A DNA stretch of 24,392 nt from Hominiventricola aquisgranensis (GTDB lineage: Bacteria; Bacillota; Clostridia; Lachnospirales; Lachnospiraceae): contig NZ_JBBMFC010000032.1 of the NCBI RefSeq assembly GCF_040096225.1, forward strand, positions 1-24,392, read 5' to 3'. The position numbers were made by a program, and so were the translations under genes. Positions 15,938 to 24,392 of the stretch are shown piece after piece. Positions within the stretch are counted from its first letter, which is position 1; the number at the start of each line of letters is the position of its first letter. The notes under the pieces were generated by a model. It saw nothing but the letters and a program-made list of their open reading frames with translations. It was not told the DNA's origin and ran no database searches.

Positions 15938-18900
15938 ATGGCATTACAGTTGATCCTTGGAAATGCGGGAGCAGGAAAATCCCACTATATATTTGAAAAA
16001 ATCATACAGGAATCCATGGAACATCCGACAAAGCAATATTTGATCATCGTGCCGGAGCAGTTTACCATGCAGACGCAGAAGGATTTGGTCATGATGCATC
16101 CGCGTCATGGAATCATGAATATAGATGTCCTAAGCTTCGAGCGTCTGGCACACCGGGTCTTTTCAGAGGTGGGCGGCGAGCACCGGAAGATTCTGGAAGA
16201 TACGGGAAAGAGCCTGGTGCTTCGAAAGCTGGCGGAGGAGAAGAAGGATGAACTGACCCTGCTGGGAGGAAGCCTCCGAAAGCTGGGATACATTTCTGAG
16301 GTAAAGTCACTGCTGTCAGAGTTCGTGCAGTATCGGATCGAACCGGAAGACCTTACACAGATCATGGAGCAGAATAAGAGTAATCCCCAGTTGTATTTTA
16401 AGCTGAAGGATATGAAGGTGATCTATGAAAGCTTCCGTCAGTATCTGAAGGACACATATCTGACAGCAGAGGAGCTGTTGAAAGCACTGGAGGATACGGT
16501 GGAGCAGTCACGGTCAGTTCGGAACAGTGTGATCGTTCTGGATGGCTACCATGGCTTCACGCCTATCCAGCTGGGACTGATCGGAAGATTGCTGACGCTT
16601 ACGGATGAATTGTATGTGACGATGACACTGGATCACAGGGAAGAGCCATTTCAGATGGAGGCGGAGCATCAGCTCTTCTATGCTACGAAAAAGACGATTC
16701 AGGATTTGAAAAAAGTAGCTGAGCAGACAGGCGTGGAGATTCGAAAGCCCATCATGCTTGGAAAAGATAAAATCTGGCGGTATAAGGATGCACCGGCACT
16801 AAGATTTCTGGAGGAGCATATCTACCGGCACAGCAGACGGTTCTGGAACGAAGAAACCGATGCAGTCACATTGTTTGCAGCGAGGACACCCCGATCAGAA
16901 GTAGAGTGTATCAGCAGAGAGATCCTGAAATTAGTACGGGATGAGAAGTTCCGCTATCGGGAGATGGCAGTGGTCACTGGAGACCTGAATACTTATGGAC
17001 CACTGTTTGAGCAGACCTTTGCACGATTGGGGATTCCGGGATTTATGGATGCCAAGCGAGATGTGCTGAAGAATCCGTTTGTGGAGTTTCTGCGGGCATT
17101 ATTGCTGGCAGTTCAGGAGGATTTTTCTTATGAATCTATGTTCCGTCTGCTGCGAAGCGGCATGACGCCGGTGGATAGGAGAGAGACAGATCTGCTGGAA
17201 AATTATGTAATCGCCAGAGGTATCCGTGGATTCTCCGGCTGGAAAAGGGAATGGAAATATCCACTGAAGCAGATGACAGAGGAGGAACTGGCAGAAGTCA
17301 ATACGCTTCGGGAAAAGGCACTGTCCGGTCTGGAACCACTGCGAAAGAGCCTGAAGGATAAAAAGGCAGATGCGGAAGTTATGACCAGAAGTATCTATGA
17401 ATATCTGACGGATCTGTCTGTTCAGGAGCATCTGCTTCAGTATGAGCAGCAGTTTGAGCAGGAAGGAAATCTGAGTCTGGCCAAAGAGTATTCCCAGATC
17501 TATGGCATGGTCATGGATCTGTTTGACAAGCTGGTCATGCTGCTTGGAGACTGTCAGGTCACTCTGGAGGAGTATGCTCAGCTTCTGGATGCCGGATTTT
17601 CAGAGATGAAGGTGGGACTCATTCCGGCAGGTACCGATCAGGTGGTTGTGGGGGATATGGAGCGAAGCCGTCTGAAAGACATTAAGATATTGTTCTTTGC
17701 AGGAGTCAATGAAGGGAGTGTGCCTCGCCAGAAAGACAGCGGCGGTCTTCTTTCTGAAATGGACCGGGAGACCTTATTATCCCAGAATGTGGAGCTGTCA
17801 CTCACATCCCGGCAGGAGACCTGTATCCAGAAATACTATATGTACGTGAATCTGACCCGGCCTTCCATGAGACTTAAATTATCCTGGAGCCTGGCGGATG
17901 AGGGTGGTAATGCACTGAGGCCGTCCTATCTGATCCGTTCAGTGCAGGAATTGTTCCCACAGGTGGCTGTGGAGACAGAGGCAGAGCAGGAGCTGTTGGA
18001 TCGTCTGGCTTCTCCGGAAGGAAATTTAAGTGATGTGACGGAGGCTTTACAGGCAGCCAGAGAAGGAACCTATGATGCTCAGCAGAAGATGCTGGCCAGA
18101 TGGTATGCGGAGCAGGCGGACTGGAATCAGAAGCTTGACCGCCTGATGGATGCAGTCTTTTACAGTCGAAAGGAAGAACCTATTGGAAAGGCAGTGGCGC
18201 GGACTCTGTATGGAACCCTTCTGGAAGGAAGTGTTACCAGACTGGAGCAGTTTGCAGCCTGTTCGTATGCACATTTCCTGCAGTATGGTCTGCGTCTGAA
18301 GGAGCGGGAGGAATACGGTCTTCAGGCAGTGGATATGGGAAATGTCTTTCACGATGCACTTAAATATTTTTCGGATAAGATCGAGGCCAGTGAATATGAT
18401 TGGTTTCATGTACCAGAGGAGAAGCGGACTGCCTGGATGGAAGAGGCACTGGAGCATGCTCTTCAGATCTGCGCAGAAAAAGGTCTGGGGGAGGAAGCGA
18501 CCGATGCCTATACCATGGAGCGTATGAAGCGGATCGGGCAGCGGACAGCCTGGGCATTGATGGAACAGCTTCGGAAAGGTAATTTTGCGCCGGAGAAGAC
18601 AGAAGTATCTTTCCGCAATCTGGAGCAGCTTCCGAGTGTATCGGTATTGTTGTCAGAGGATGAACGCATGAGACTTAAGGGACGGATCGATCGTGTGGAT
18701 ATCTGCAGAGAGCAGGGAAATGTATATGTCCGAGTTATTGATTATAAGAGTGGATCGACCCGGTTTGATCTGACCAGTGTGTACTATGGCTTGCAGCTGC
18801 AGCTTGCAGTCTATCTCAATGCGGCAATGGATATGGAGAGCCGGGAGGGTGGAAAAGTCCATCCGGCGGGTATGTTTTATTATCATATTGAAGATCCTAT

Positions 18901-19330
18901 GCTGGATTATGAAGAAGAGGAAGACACCGAACGACGGATGCTCAAAGAGCTGGCATTCAACGGACTGGTCAATGCAGATCCCGAGGTGGTGAAGCTGATG
19001 GATAAGGAATTGCATGGTTCCTCCGATATTTTACCGATAAGGCTTAAAAAGGATGGAACTTACACAGCGGCATCTTCCGTGGCAGAGGAACAAGAGCTTC
19101 TTAGACTGTCCCGTCATGTAAACCGAAAGCTTACAGAATATGGACAGCGGATCCTGGAAGGAGAGGTCAGTCTGGCACCTTATGAGCTGCAGGATGACAA
19201 TGCCTGCAGGTTCTGTACATTTCACAGTGTCTGCGGATTTGACCGGCGCCTGGATGGCTGCGAGAAGCGCAGACTGACACCGTTAAATAAAGATGAGATC
19301 TGGAGACGGCTTGAGGAGGAAGAATCATGA
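15938..19330 (+). CDS. addB: AddB subunit of the AddAB helicase-nuclease
   Basis: A 1130-residue AddB (about 1166 in Bacillus subtilis). With AddA it resects double-strand DNA ends to 3' tails at Chi-type sites for RecA loading. The N-terminal P-loop is GNAGAGKS (8-15). The C-terminal RecB-like nuclease has Asp935 and Lys937 in VIDYKSG. Four cysteines form the expected Fe-S cluster: Cys775, and the C-x2-C-x5-C group at 1090, 1093 and 1099 (CRFCTFHSVC). The spacing of the C-terminal three is the same as in the studied AddB. GGGGAG precedes the ATG. The last four bases overlap the addA start (ATGA), which suggests translational coupling. Nothing appears missing. Confidence 0.97.
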   Translation: MALQLILGNAGAGKSHYIFEKIIQESMEHPTKQYLIIVPEQFTMQTQKDLVMMHPRHGIMNIDVLSFERLAHRVFSEVGGEHRKILEDTGKSLVLRKLAEEKKDELTLLGGSLRKLGYISEVKSLLSEFVQYRIEPEDLTQIMEQNKSNPQLYFKLKDMKVIYESFRQYLKDTYLTAEELLKALEDTVEQSRSVRNSVIVLDGYHGFTPIQLGLIGRLLTLTDELYVTMTLDHREEPFQMEAEHQLFYATKKTIQDLKKVAEQTGVEIRKPIMLGKDKIWRYKDAPALRFLEEHIYRHSRRFWNEETDAVTLFAARTPRSEVECISREILKLVRDEKFRYREMAVVTGDLNTYGPLFEQTFARLGIPGFMDAKRDVLKNPFVEFLRALLLAVQEDFSYESMFRLLRSGMTPVDRRETDLLENYVIARGIRGFSGWKREWKYPLKQMTEEELAEVNTLREKALSGLEPLRKSLKDKKADAEVMTRSIYEYLTDLSVQEHLLQYEQQFEQEGNLSLAKEYSQIYGMVMDLFDKLVMLLGDCQVTLEEYAQLLDAGFSEMKVGLIPAGTDQVVVGDMERSRLKDIKILFFAGVNEGSVPRQKDSGGLLSEMDRETLLSQNVELSLTSRQETCIQKYYMYVNLTRPSMRLKLSWSLADEGGNALRPSYLIRSVQELFPQVAVETEAEQELLDRLASPEGNLSDVTEALQAAREGTYDAQQKMLARWYAEQADWNQKLDRLMDAVFYSRKEEPIGKAVARTLYGTLLEGSVTRLEQFAACSYAHFLQYGLRLKEREEYGLQAVDMGNVFHDALKYFSDKIEASEYDWFHVPEEKRTAWMEEALEHALQICAEKGLGEEATDAYTMERMKRIGQRTAWALMEQLRKGNFAPEKTEVSFRNLEQLPSVSVLLSEDERMRLKGRIDRVDICREQGNVYVRVIDYKSGSTRFDLTSVYYGLQLQLAVYLNAAMDMESREGGKVHPAGMFYYHIEDPMLDYEEEEDTERRMLKELAFNGLVNADPEVVKLMDKELHGSSDILPIRLKKDGTYTAASSVAEEQELLRLSRHVNRKLTEYGQRILEGEVSLAPYELQDDNACRFCTFHSVCGFDRRLDGCEKRRLTPLNKDEIWRRLEEEES

Positions 19331-22300
19331 GTGTTGTATGGACAGAAGATCAGAGAAAAGTCATAAATATCCGCAACCGGAATCTTCTGGTATCAGCCGC
19401 AGCCGGTTCGGGCAAGACAGCAGTGCTTGTGGAACGAATTGTCTCCCTGATCACAGATAAGGAGCACCCGGTGGATGTGGATCGACTGCTGATCACCACA
19501 TTTACCAAAGCAGCAGCCGGGGAGATGAAGGAACGAATTGGAAAGGCACTGAGCGAGCGGCTGAAGGAGGATCCTCATAATGAATGGCTGCAGAGACAGG
19601 AATCTCTGGTGCATCGGGCACAGATCACTACGATCCATGGATTTTGCCTGTATGTGATCCGCAATTACTTTCATACGATTGATCTGGCTCCTAATTTCCG
19701 CATTGCAGATGAAGGGGAGATGAAGCTTTTAAAGCAGGACATTGCCCATCAGATTGTTGAGGAATACCATCGGCAGAAAGATCCGGCATTCATCCGTTTT
19801 GCGGACAGCTATGGAAATGGAAATCGGGGAAATGGTCTGGAGGATATGATCCTTAAATTATATGAATATGCCATTGCCAGTCCTCAGCCGGAGAAGTGGC
19901 TTTGGAGCTGTGCAGATGCTTATGATATGCCGGAGGATGGAAGCTGGAGTGATTTTGCCGGGCAGGAAGAACTGCTTGCGGAACTTCATACGGCAGCGGG
20001 TGATCTGCTGACGGAGATACAGAAGGCGAGAAAGCTTGCACAGCTTCCTGATGGACCGCAGGCTTATGAGGAAGCACTGGCGCAGGATGAACAGCAGCTT
20101 ACGTATCTGGTGGAAAGTGATTCTGTGGAGTGTTTTCAGACCAGACTGGAAGGAGTCTCCTATGCGCGGCTTCCCAGCCGGCGTTCTAAAGCGATGGCGG
20201 GTGTGGATGATGCGCTCATCGATCAGGTTATGGAGCTTCGAAGTGTCATGAAAGACGGGCTCAAAGATCTGCAGAAGCAGTATTTTGATATTCCATCAGA
20301 GGAGCAGTTTGCCCAGCTTCGTGCGACAGCAGAACTGGTACGGACCTATGTGCAGGTGACTCTCTCCTTTATGGAACGGCTGACAGCGGAAAAGCGAAGA
20401 AAAAACATTCTGGATTTTGCAGATCAGGAGCACCTGGCATTGAAAATACTGACCCGCGAGGTGGATGGGAAGCTGGTTCCGTCTGAGACTGCAGATCTGT
20501 TTGCAGATTATTTTGCAGAAATTATGGTAGATGAATACCAGGATTCCAATCTGGTGCAGGAGGCGATCCTGGACAGTATCAGTAAAAGCCGCAGAGGGCG
20601 GGATAATCGGTTTATGGTAGGAGATGTGAAACAGAGTATCTACCGGTTCCGTCAGGCAGAGCCTGGACTTTTCCTGGAAAAATACGCGCGGTATGGCACA
20701 GAAGATGGTGGTGTCCGTGTGGATCTTCATCAGAATTTCCGAAGCCGGAAAGAGGTGCTTGATCTGGTCAATGTGATCTTTGAACGGATCATGCGAAAAG
20801 AAGTGGGCGGCATCGAATACGATGAAGAGGCGGCTCTGAAAGCGGGAGCTATATATCCGGAGACCGAGACTACAAAGCCGGAGCTGCTGGTGCTTACCAA
20901 GGAAGAATGGGAGAAGCTGGAGCCGGAATGCCGCTGGACAAAGGTGGAAGCGGAAGCACATCTGATCGCTGGAAGGATCCGAAAACTGATGGAAGAGGGA
21001 CAGGTCACCGAAGATGGGAAACTCCGTCCGGTCCGGTATGGAGATATTGTGATCCTGCTTCGTACCATGTCAGGCTGGAGCGAGACCTTTGTGAGAGTGC
21101 TGCAGGAGGAAGGGATCCCTGCCTGTGCGCAGTCCAGAGAAGGATATTTCCAGACTGTGGAAGTGGAGACAGTGCTGGCGTATCTTCGTATTCTTGATAA
21201 TCCGACCCAGGAGATCCCGCTGGCAGCTTCCATGCATGGATTGCTGGGTGGATTCACATCCACGGAGCTGGCACAGATCCGGGCAGGAGAAGATCATCCG
21301 GGATTCTATGATGCTTGCAGAGCCTATGCAGAAAACGGGGAACAGGAGGAACTGCGTCAGAAGCTGCAGCGATTTTTTACTCAGATGGAGAACTACCGGC
21401 AGCGGGCAACCTACACATCGGTTCATGATCTGCTGTGGGAGATTCTGACAGAGACCGGATATCTGGATCAGATTCGGGCACTTCCCGGAGGAGAACAACG
21501 TCTTGCCAATGTGGAGATGCTGCTGGCAAAAGCAAGAGATTATGAGAAGATCAGTTACCATGGACTCTTTCATTTCGTAAGATATATTGAGCGCATGAAG
21601 AAATATCAGATGGATTTCGGCGAGGCTGCCATGACTGGTAAGAACGGTGAAGCGGTTCAGATCATGAGTACTCACCACAGTAAAGGTCTGGAGTTTCCGG
21701 TGGTATTTGCGGCAGGGCTCGGAAAAACCTTTAATAAGCAGGATGCAAGAGAAAAAGTAGTCTGCCACAATCGCTGGGGATTAGGACTTGACTATGTGGA
21801 TCTGGATCAGCGTATGCGAAGAGCAACTCTGGTCAAGCGGCTGATCCGCAGACAGAACCAGCAGGACAGTCTTGGTGAAGAGCTCAGGATCCTCTATGTG
21901 GCACTGACCCGTGCAAAAGAAAAGCTGATCCTGACTGGTATGGTACCGGAAAAGGTTCTGGGCGAGAAAGCAGACGAACAGATGTCTTTTACACAGATCA
22001 CCAGTGCAGACAGTTATTTCAGGTGGATAATCCCGGCACTGTCAGAGGACACCTGTGGAAAACAGTCCCTGATCAATGTGCAGATGGTCTCTCTTGAGAC
22101 TGTGATCCGGGAACAGATCCGACAGACCATGACGAGAGAACTGTCCAGAACAGAGCTGGAGCAGAGCCTTCTCTATGGTAAGAAGGATGAAGAACTCTAT
22201 AATCAGATCAATGAGCGACTTTCCTGGAGTTATCCATGGAAGATGCGGGAGACTGCCCGGCAGAAATATAGTGTGACGGAGCTGAAGAAGCTGCGTATGC

Positions 22301-22914
22301 AGGAAGAATCCGATGCAGCGGAGGAATTATATCCGGAGACAGACATGGTTCCGCTGATTCCGCAGTTTATCCAGAAGACAGAGGAAAAGACAGGAGCAGC
22401 CAGAGGTACCATCTACCATACAGTGATGGAGTGGCTCGATTTTGAACATCTGATAGAATTACGAGGAGCACATGTTCCGAAGATGAAGGCAGAGCTGCAG
22501 ACATTGGTGGACGCAGGAAAACTATCAGAGGAGGAACTTCGCGCAGTCAATCCCATGGATCTTCTTGATCTGGCAGAAAGCGACCTTTCGGAGCGGATGG
22601 CGGAAGCTGCTTCCAGGGGCGAGCTCTTCCGGGAGCAGCCATTTGTCATGGGCTTGCCAGCCAGTCAGGTGGATGGAAGTGACTCGGATGAAACGATCCT
22701 GATCCAGGGAATTATTGATGCATTTTTCTATGAGGATGGACAGATTGTTTTGCTGGATTACAAGACAGATTATGTGCGTCGTGCATCAGAATTGCGGGAA
22801 AAATATCATGCGCAGCTGGAATACTATGAACAGGCATTGAGCATGATGACCGGGAAGAAAGTGAAGGAAAAGCTGATTTATTCGTTTACGCTGGGTGAAG
22901 TGATCGAGGTGTAA
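19327..22914 (+). CDS. addA: AddA subunit of the AddAB helicase-nuclease
   Basis: A 1195-residue UvrD-type (SF1) 3'-5' helicase fused to a RecB-family nuclease, the motor subunit of AddAB. Walker A is AAAGSGKTA with Lys30-Thr31. Walker B reads VDEYQDSN with Asp402-Glu403, followed by GDVKQSIYRFRQAEPG. Other helicase motifs include STHHSKGLEFPVV and LRILYVALTRAKEKL. The C-terminal nuclease motif is LLDYKTDYV with Asp1144 and Lys1146. The start overlaps the end of addB by four bases and is preceded by GAGGAGGAAG inside addB. All catalytic residues that I can check are intact. The nucleoside/sugar-kinase-like gene follows after 19 bp. Confidence 0.97.
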   Translation: MSVVWTEDQRKVINIRNRNLLVSAAAGSGKTAVLVERIVSLITDKEHPVDVDRLLITTFTKAAAGEMKERIGKALSERLKEDPHNEWLQRQESLVHRAQITTIHGFCLYVIRNYFHTIDLAPNFRIADEGEMKLLKQDIAHQIVEEYHRQKDPAFIRFADSYGNGNRGNGLEDMILKLYEYAIASPQPEKWLWSCADAYDMPEDGSWSDFAGQEELLAELHTAAGDLLTEIQKARKLAQLPDGPQAYEEALAQDEQQLTYLVESDSVECFQTRLEGVSYARLPSRRSKAMAGVDDALIDQVMELRSVMKDGLKDLQKQYFDIPSEEQFAQLRATAELVRTYVQVTLSFMERLTAEKRRKNILDFADQEHLALKILTREVDGKLVPSETADLFADYFAEIMVDEYQDSNLVQEAILDSISKSRRGRDNRFMVGDVKQSIYRFRQAEPGLFLEKYARYGTEDGGVRVDLHQNFRSRKEVLDLVNVIFERIMRKEVGGIEYDEEAALKAGAIYPETETTKPELLVLTKEEWEKLEPECRWTKVEAEAHLIAGRIRKLMEEGQVTEDGKLRPVRYGDIVILLRTMSGWSETFVRVLQEEGIPACAQSREGYFQTVEVETVLAYLRILDNPTQEIPLAASMHGLLGGFTSTELAQIRAGEDHPGFYDACRAYAENGEQEELRQKLQRFFTQMENYRQRATYTSVHDLLWEILTETGYLDQIRALPGGEQRLANVEMLLAKARDYEKISYHGLFHFVRYIERMKKYQMDFGEAAMTGKNGEAVQIMSTHHSKGLEFPVVFAAGLGKTFNKQDAREKVVCHNRWGLGLDYVDLDQRMRRATLVKRLIRRQNQQDSLGEELRILYVALTRAKEKLILTGMVPEKVLGEKADEQMSFTQITSADSYFRWIIPALSEDTCGKQSLINVQMVSLETVIREQIRQTMTRELSRTELEQSLLYGKKDEELYNQINERLSWSYPWKMRETARQKYSVTELKKLRMQEESDAAEELYPETDMVPLIPQFIQKTEEKTGAARGTIYHTVMEWLDFEHLIELRGAHVPKMKAELQTLVDAGKLSEEELRAVNPMDLLDLAESDLSERMAEAASRGELFREQPFVMGLPASQVDGSDSDETILIQGIIDAFFYEDGQIVLLDYKTDYVRRASELREKYHAQLEYYEQALSMMTGKKVKEKLIYSFTLGEVIEV

Positions 22915-22933
22915 TACGAGGGAGGGAAGCTAT

Positions 22934-23674
22934 ATGAAGCAGACTTATACGTATGAGGTAAATGGATTTCAAATCCATGCAGAATATGAGGAAAAAGACA
23001 TTGAGACGATCTTTATTCCGCTTTTGCAGAAATGGAAGGAAATGCAGAAAAAAGCGGGAAGACGGATCCTTGTATTTTTAAGTGCACCGCCTGGAACCGG
23101 CAAGACAACGCTGGTACAGTTTCTGGAATATCTGTCAGAGCAGGAAGCAGATATGGAGCCGATACAGGCCATCGGTCTGGATGGATTTCATTATCATCAG
23201 CAGTATATCCTGACTCATGAAGCTTGTGTGGAGGGAAGGATTGTTCCAATGAAGGAGGTCAAAGGTTGTCCAGAGACCTATGATCTGGAAAAACTGCGTG
23301 CCAAGATTCATGAGCTGCGTAAGGGTGGTGAGATACGGTGGCCGATCTACAGCAGAGCGATTCATGATGTGGTGGAAGATGCGGTCCTGGTCAACCGGCA
23401 GATTATCGTGCTGGAGGGGAACTGGTTATTGAGCAGTGAAGATCCGTGGAACCAGTTGGTGACTCTGTGTGATGACAGCGTGTTCATTGGGGCAGATGAA
23501 TCATTTCTGAAGGACAGACTGGTGGATCGCAAGATGAAGGGCGGACTGTCACTGGAAGAGGCGACGAAGTTCTGCGAACGAAGTGATTGCAGAAATGTGC
23601 GACGACTGATGCGGGCACACCAGATTGCGAATACCAATCTTATGTTGCAGGCGGATGGGACATATAGAGTATGA
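22934..23674 (+). CDS. P-loop kinase, nucleoside/sugar kinase-like (uridine kinase / YggC-type)
   Basis: A 246-residue P-loop phosphotransferase resembling the uridine kinase, phosphoribulokinase and pantothenate kinase superfamily, in particular nucleoside/nucleotide kinase family proteins such as E. coli YggC. Walker A is PPGTGKTT (52-59). GLDGFHY follows (81-87), where the Asp probably acts as base for the acceptor hydroxyl. Next are PETYDLEKLR, WPIYSRAIHD and IIVLEGNWLL (a Walker B-like strand), then a lid with DRKMKGG. The acceptor could be a nucleoside, a sugar or a pantothenate-like compound; the sequence does not decide. GGAGGGAAG precedes the ATG. It is 19 bp downstream of addA with no promoter in the gap, so it is the third gene of the addBA operon. 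Confidence 0.82.
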   Translation: MKQTYTYEVNGFQIHAEYEEKDIETIFIPLLQKWKEMQKKAGRRILVFLSAPPGTGKTTLVQFLEYLSEQEADMEPIQAIGLDGFHYHQQYILTHEACVEGRIVPMKEVKGCPETYDLEKLRAKIHELRKGGEIRWPIYSRAIHDVVEDAVLVNRQIIVLEGNWLLSSEDPWNQLVTLCDDSVFIGADESFLKDRLVDRKMKGGLSLEEATKFCERSDCRNVRRLMRAHQIANTNLMLQADGTYRV

Positions 23675-23676
23675 AT

Positions 23677-23714
23677 AAAAAAGTCGGTGACATTTTAGTG
23701 GCACCGACTTTTTA
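23677..23714. terminator. bidirectional terminator between the kinase and the hypothetical gene
   Basis: AAAAAGTCGGTG pairs with CACCGACTTTTT over 12 bp. A-run and T-run on the two flanks let it serve both convergent genes, the kinase-like gene (stop at 23674) and the minus-strand gene ending at 23733. Confidence 0.88.
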
Positions 23715-23732
23715 CTGGAAAATCACCATAAT

Positions 23733-24275
23733 CTATACCCGTTTATAGATAATAGGATCATCGTAGCCAAAAGTCCGCTTTCCATTAACTTCCATACTTT
23801 CAGATACTTCCAAACAGCTATCAGAAAACTTTTCCCAAAGCTTAAAGGTCATGACTGGAGAGAACTGGCTGATACTGCCGCCTTCCCAGATCCCGTCCTT
23901 TTCATGATACAGTGCCGGTGTAAATTTTTGGGATTTTTTTAGCTCACTGTAATCAACATTTTTCATGGAATCATAAGAAAATGTATTTTTATCATCTCCC
24001 GGAATCTCATAGGAAGAGAGTAGAATGCCGCCCTCATTTTCTGTAATCAGGAAAAGATGCGGAGAAGCATGGCGTTTTCCGTTGGTCTCATAATAACTTT
24101 CTTCAACAATGAATTTGCCATTGAAATCTGCAGGGATATTTTTTATTTTGTCATTGCAGACTGTATTTACATGTTCTGCATAAGGATATGATTTTCCAGC
24201 TTTCTGCATCATATCAAACTGTTCTTTGTTGTCAAAATGTCCTGTCATCATATTAATAAAATTATCAAGTTTCAT
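23733..24275 (-). CDS. hypothetical protein, possibly CpcT/CpeT-like fold
   Basis: A soluble 180-residue protein with no signal peptide or membrane segment. I do not recognise it with confidence. The opening FINMMTGHFDNKEQF, then FIVEESYYETNGK and FLITENEGGILLSSYEIP, recall the pattern of the CpcT/CpeT lipocalin-like family (PF06206), whose known members are chromophore lyases of cyanobacteria. The likeness is from memory and weak, and a role in pigment attachment would make no sense here. The frame is open from a TTG at 24293, but that overlaps GGAGGT, which is the ribosome site, so I use the ATG at 24275 (spacer about 10). It is convergent with the addBA operon across a shared terminator. 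Confidence 0.75.
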   Translation of the reverse strand: MKLDNFINMMTGHFDNKEQFDMMQKAGKSYPYAEHVNTVCNDKIKNIPADFNGKFIVEESYYETNGKRHASPHLFLITENEGGILLSSYEIPGDDKNTFSYDSMKNVDYSELKKSQKFTPALYHEKDGIWEGGSISQFSPVMTFKLWEKFSDSCLEVSESMEVNGKRTFGYDDPIIYKRV

Positions 24276-24337
24276 CAAAGTATTTACCTCCAAATTTTGA
24301 TTTTCTCAATTCTCCAAACTGGAATTTGGTGTGTGCT

Positions 24338-24391
24338 TTATAAATTTTTTCCAATCCACTCAAGTTCGTTCATGGAATCCTTATTTTTTTC
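24338..24391 (-). CDS. possible 3' end of a gene entering from the right edge (partial)
   Basis: On the minus strand one frame is open from the window edge and reads EKNKDSMNELEWIGKNL before TAA at 24340-24338. The composition is protein-like. A second frame just downstream (about 24365 to 24265) also looks coding, with KFQFGELRKSKFGGKYFDE, and would overlap the start of the 180-residue gene. Either the gene ends at 24338 or the two frames belong to one interrupted gene. Too short to identify. Confidence 0.3.
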   Translation of the reverse strand, partial: EKNKDSMNELEWIGKNL

Positions 24392-24392
24392 A

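Noticed and set aside
20296..21768. Long minus-strand frames (up to 232 codons) opposite addA
   Set aside because: They are antisense to essential helicase motifs and have low-complexity, His/Ser/Cys-rich composition typical of shadow frames.
1..24392. CRISPR arrays, insertion sequences, prophage genes, tRNA or rRNA genes
   Set aside because: I looked for regularly spaced repeats, transposase or integrase motifs, attachment-like repeats and cloverleaf patterns and found none. Reading by eye could miss a degenerate tRNA or short direct repeats.

Overview
The window looks like chromosomal DNA of a spore-forming, anaerobic member of the Bacillota, most probably a Lachnospiraceae gut bacterium (Blautia/Dorea/Mediterraneibacter-like). 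This rests on the spoVA spore genes, the AddAB recombination nuclease, a second RsmH-type methyltransferase outside the dcw cluster, a rubredoxin, a Gram-positive NhaC-type antiporter, hybrid histidine kinases carrying solute-binding sensor domains, strong AGGAGG-like ribosome sites and TTGACA/TATAAT promoters. Genus and family are inferred; no rRNA or other marker is present.

Layout. 1-70: probable tail and terminator of an upstream gene. 102-5525: a well-formed promoter, two tandem hybrid histidine kinases, and between them a broken receiver-domain fragment in another frame, closed by a long two-way terminator. 5526-5765: non-coding, with one long hairpin. 5766-7641 (minus): a marR-MATE efflux operon with a palindrome over its promoter. 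7686-8444 (plus): a promoter, an unannotated 32-residue membrane peptide and a DUF1003 membrane protein. 8458-8746: a rubredoxin with its own promoter and terminator. 8785-13395 (plus): a GH13 glycogen/starch debranching enzyme, an NhaC-family antiporter and an RsmH paralogue. 13398-14932 (minus): spoVAC and spoVAD, with spoVAD first. 15128-15709: a zinc-dependent phospholipase C-like protein, divergent from spoVAD. 15790-23714: terminator, then addB-addA plus a P-loop sugar/nucleoside-kinase-like gene, closed by a terminator shared with a minus-strand hypothetical gene. The right edge holds what may be the end of another gene.

The genes form several unrelated modules: environmental sensing, drug efflux, redox/stress, alpha-glucan use, Na+/H+ homeostasis, ribosome modification, spore germination and double-strand break repair. 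I see no mobile element, CRISPR array, tRNA or rRNA, and no clear new multi-gene system. The points most worth a second look are the receiver remnant between the kinases, the RsmH paralogue, the spoVAD-spoVAC order without spoVAE, the micropeptide, and the unplaced 180-residue protein at the right end.
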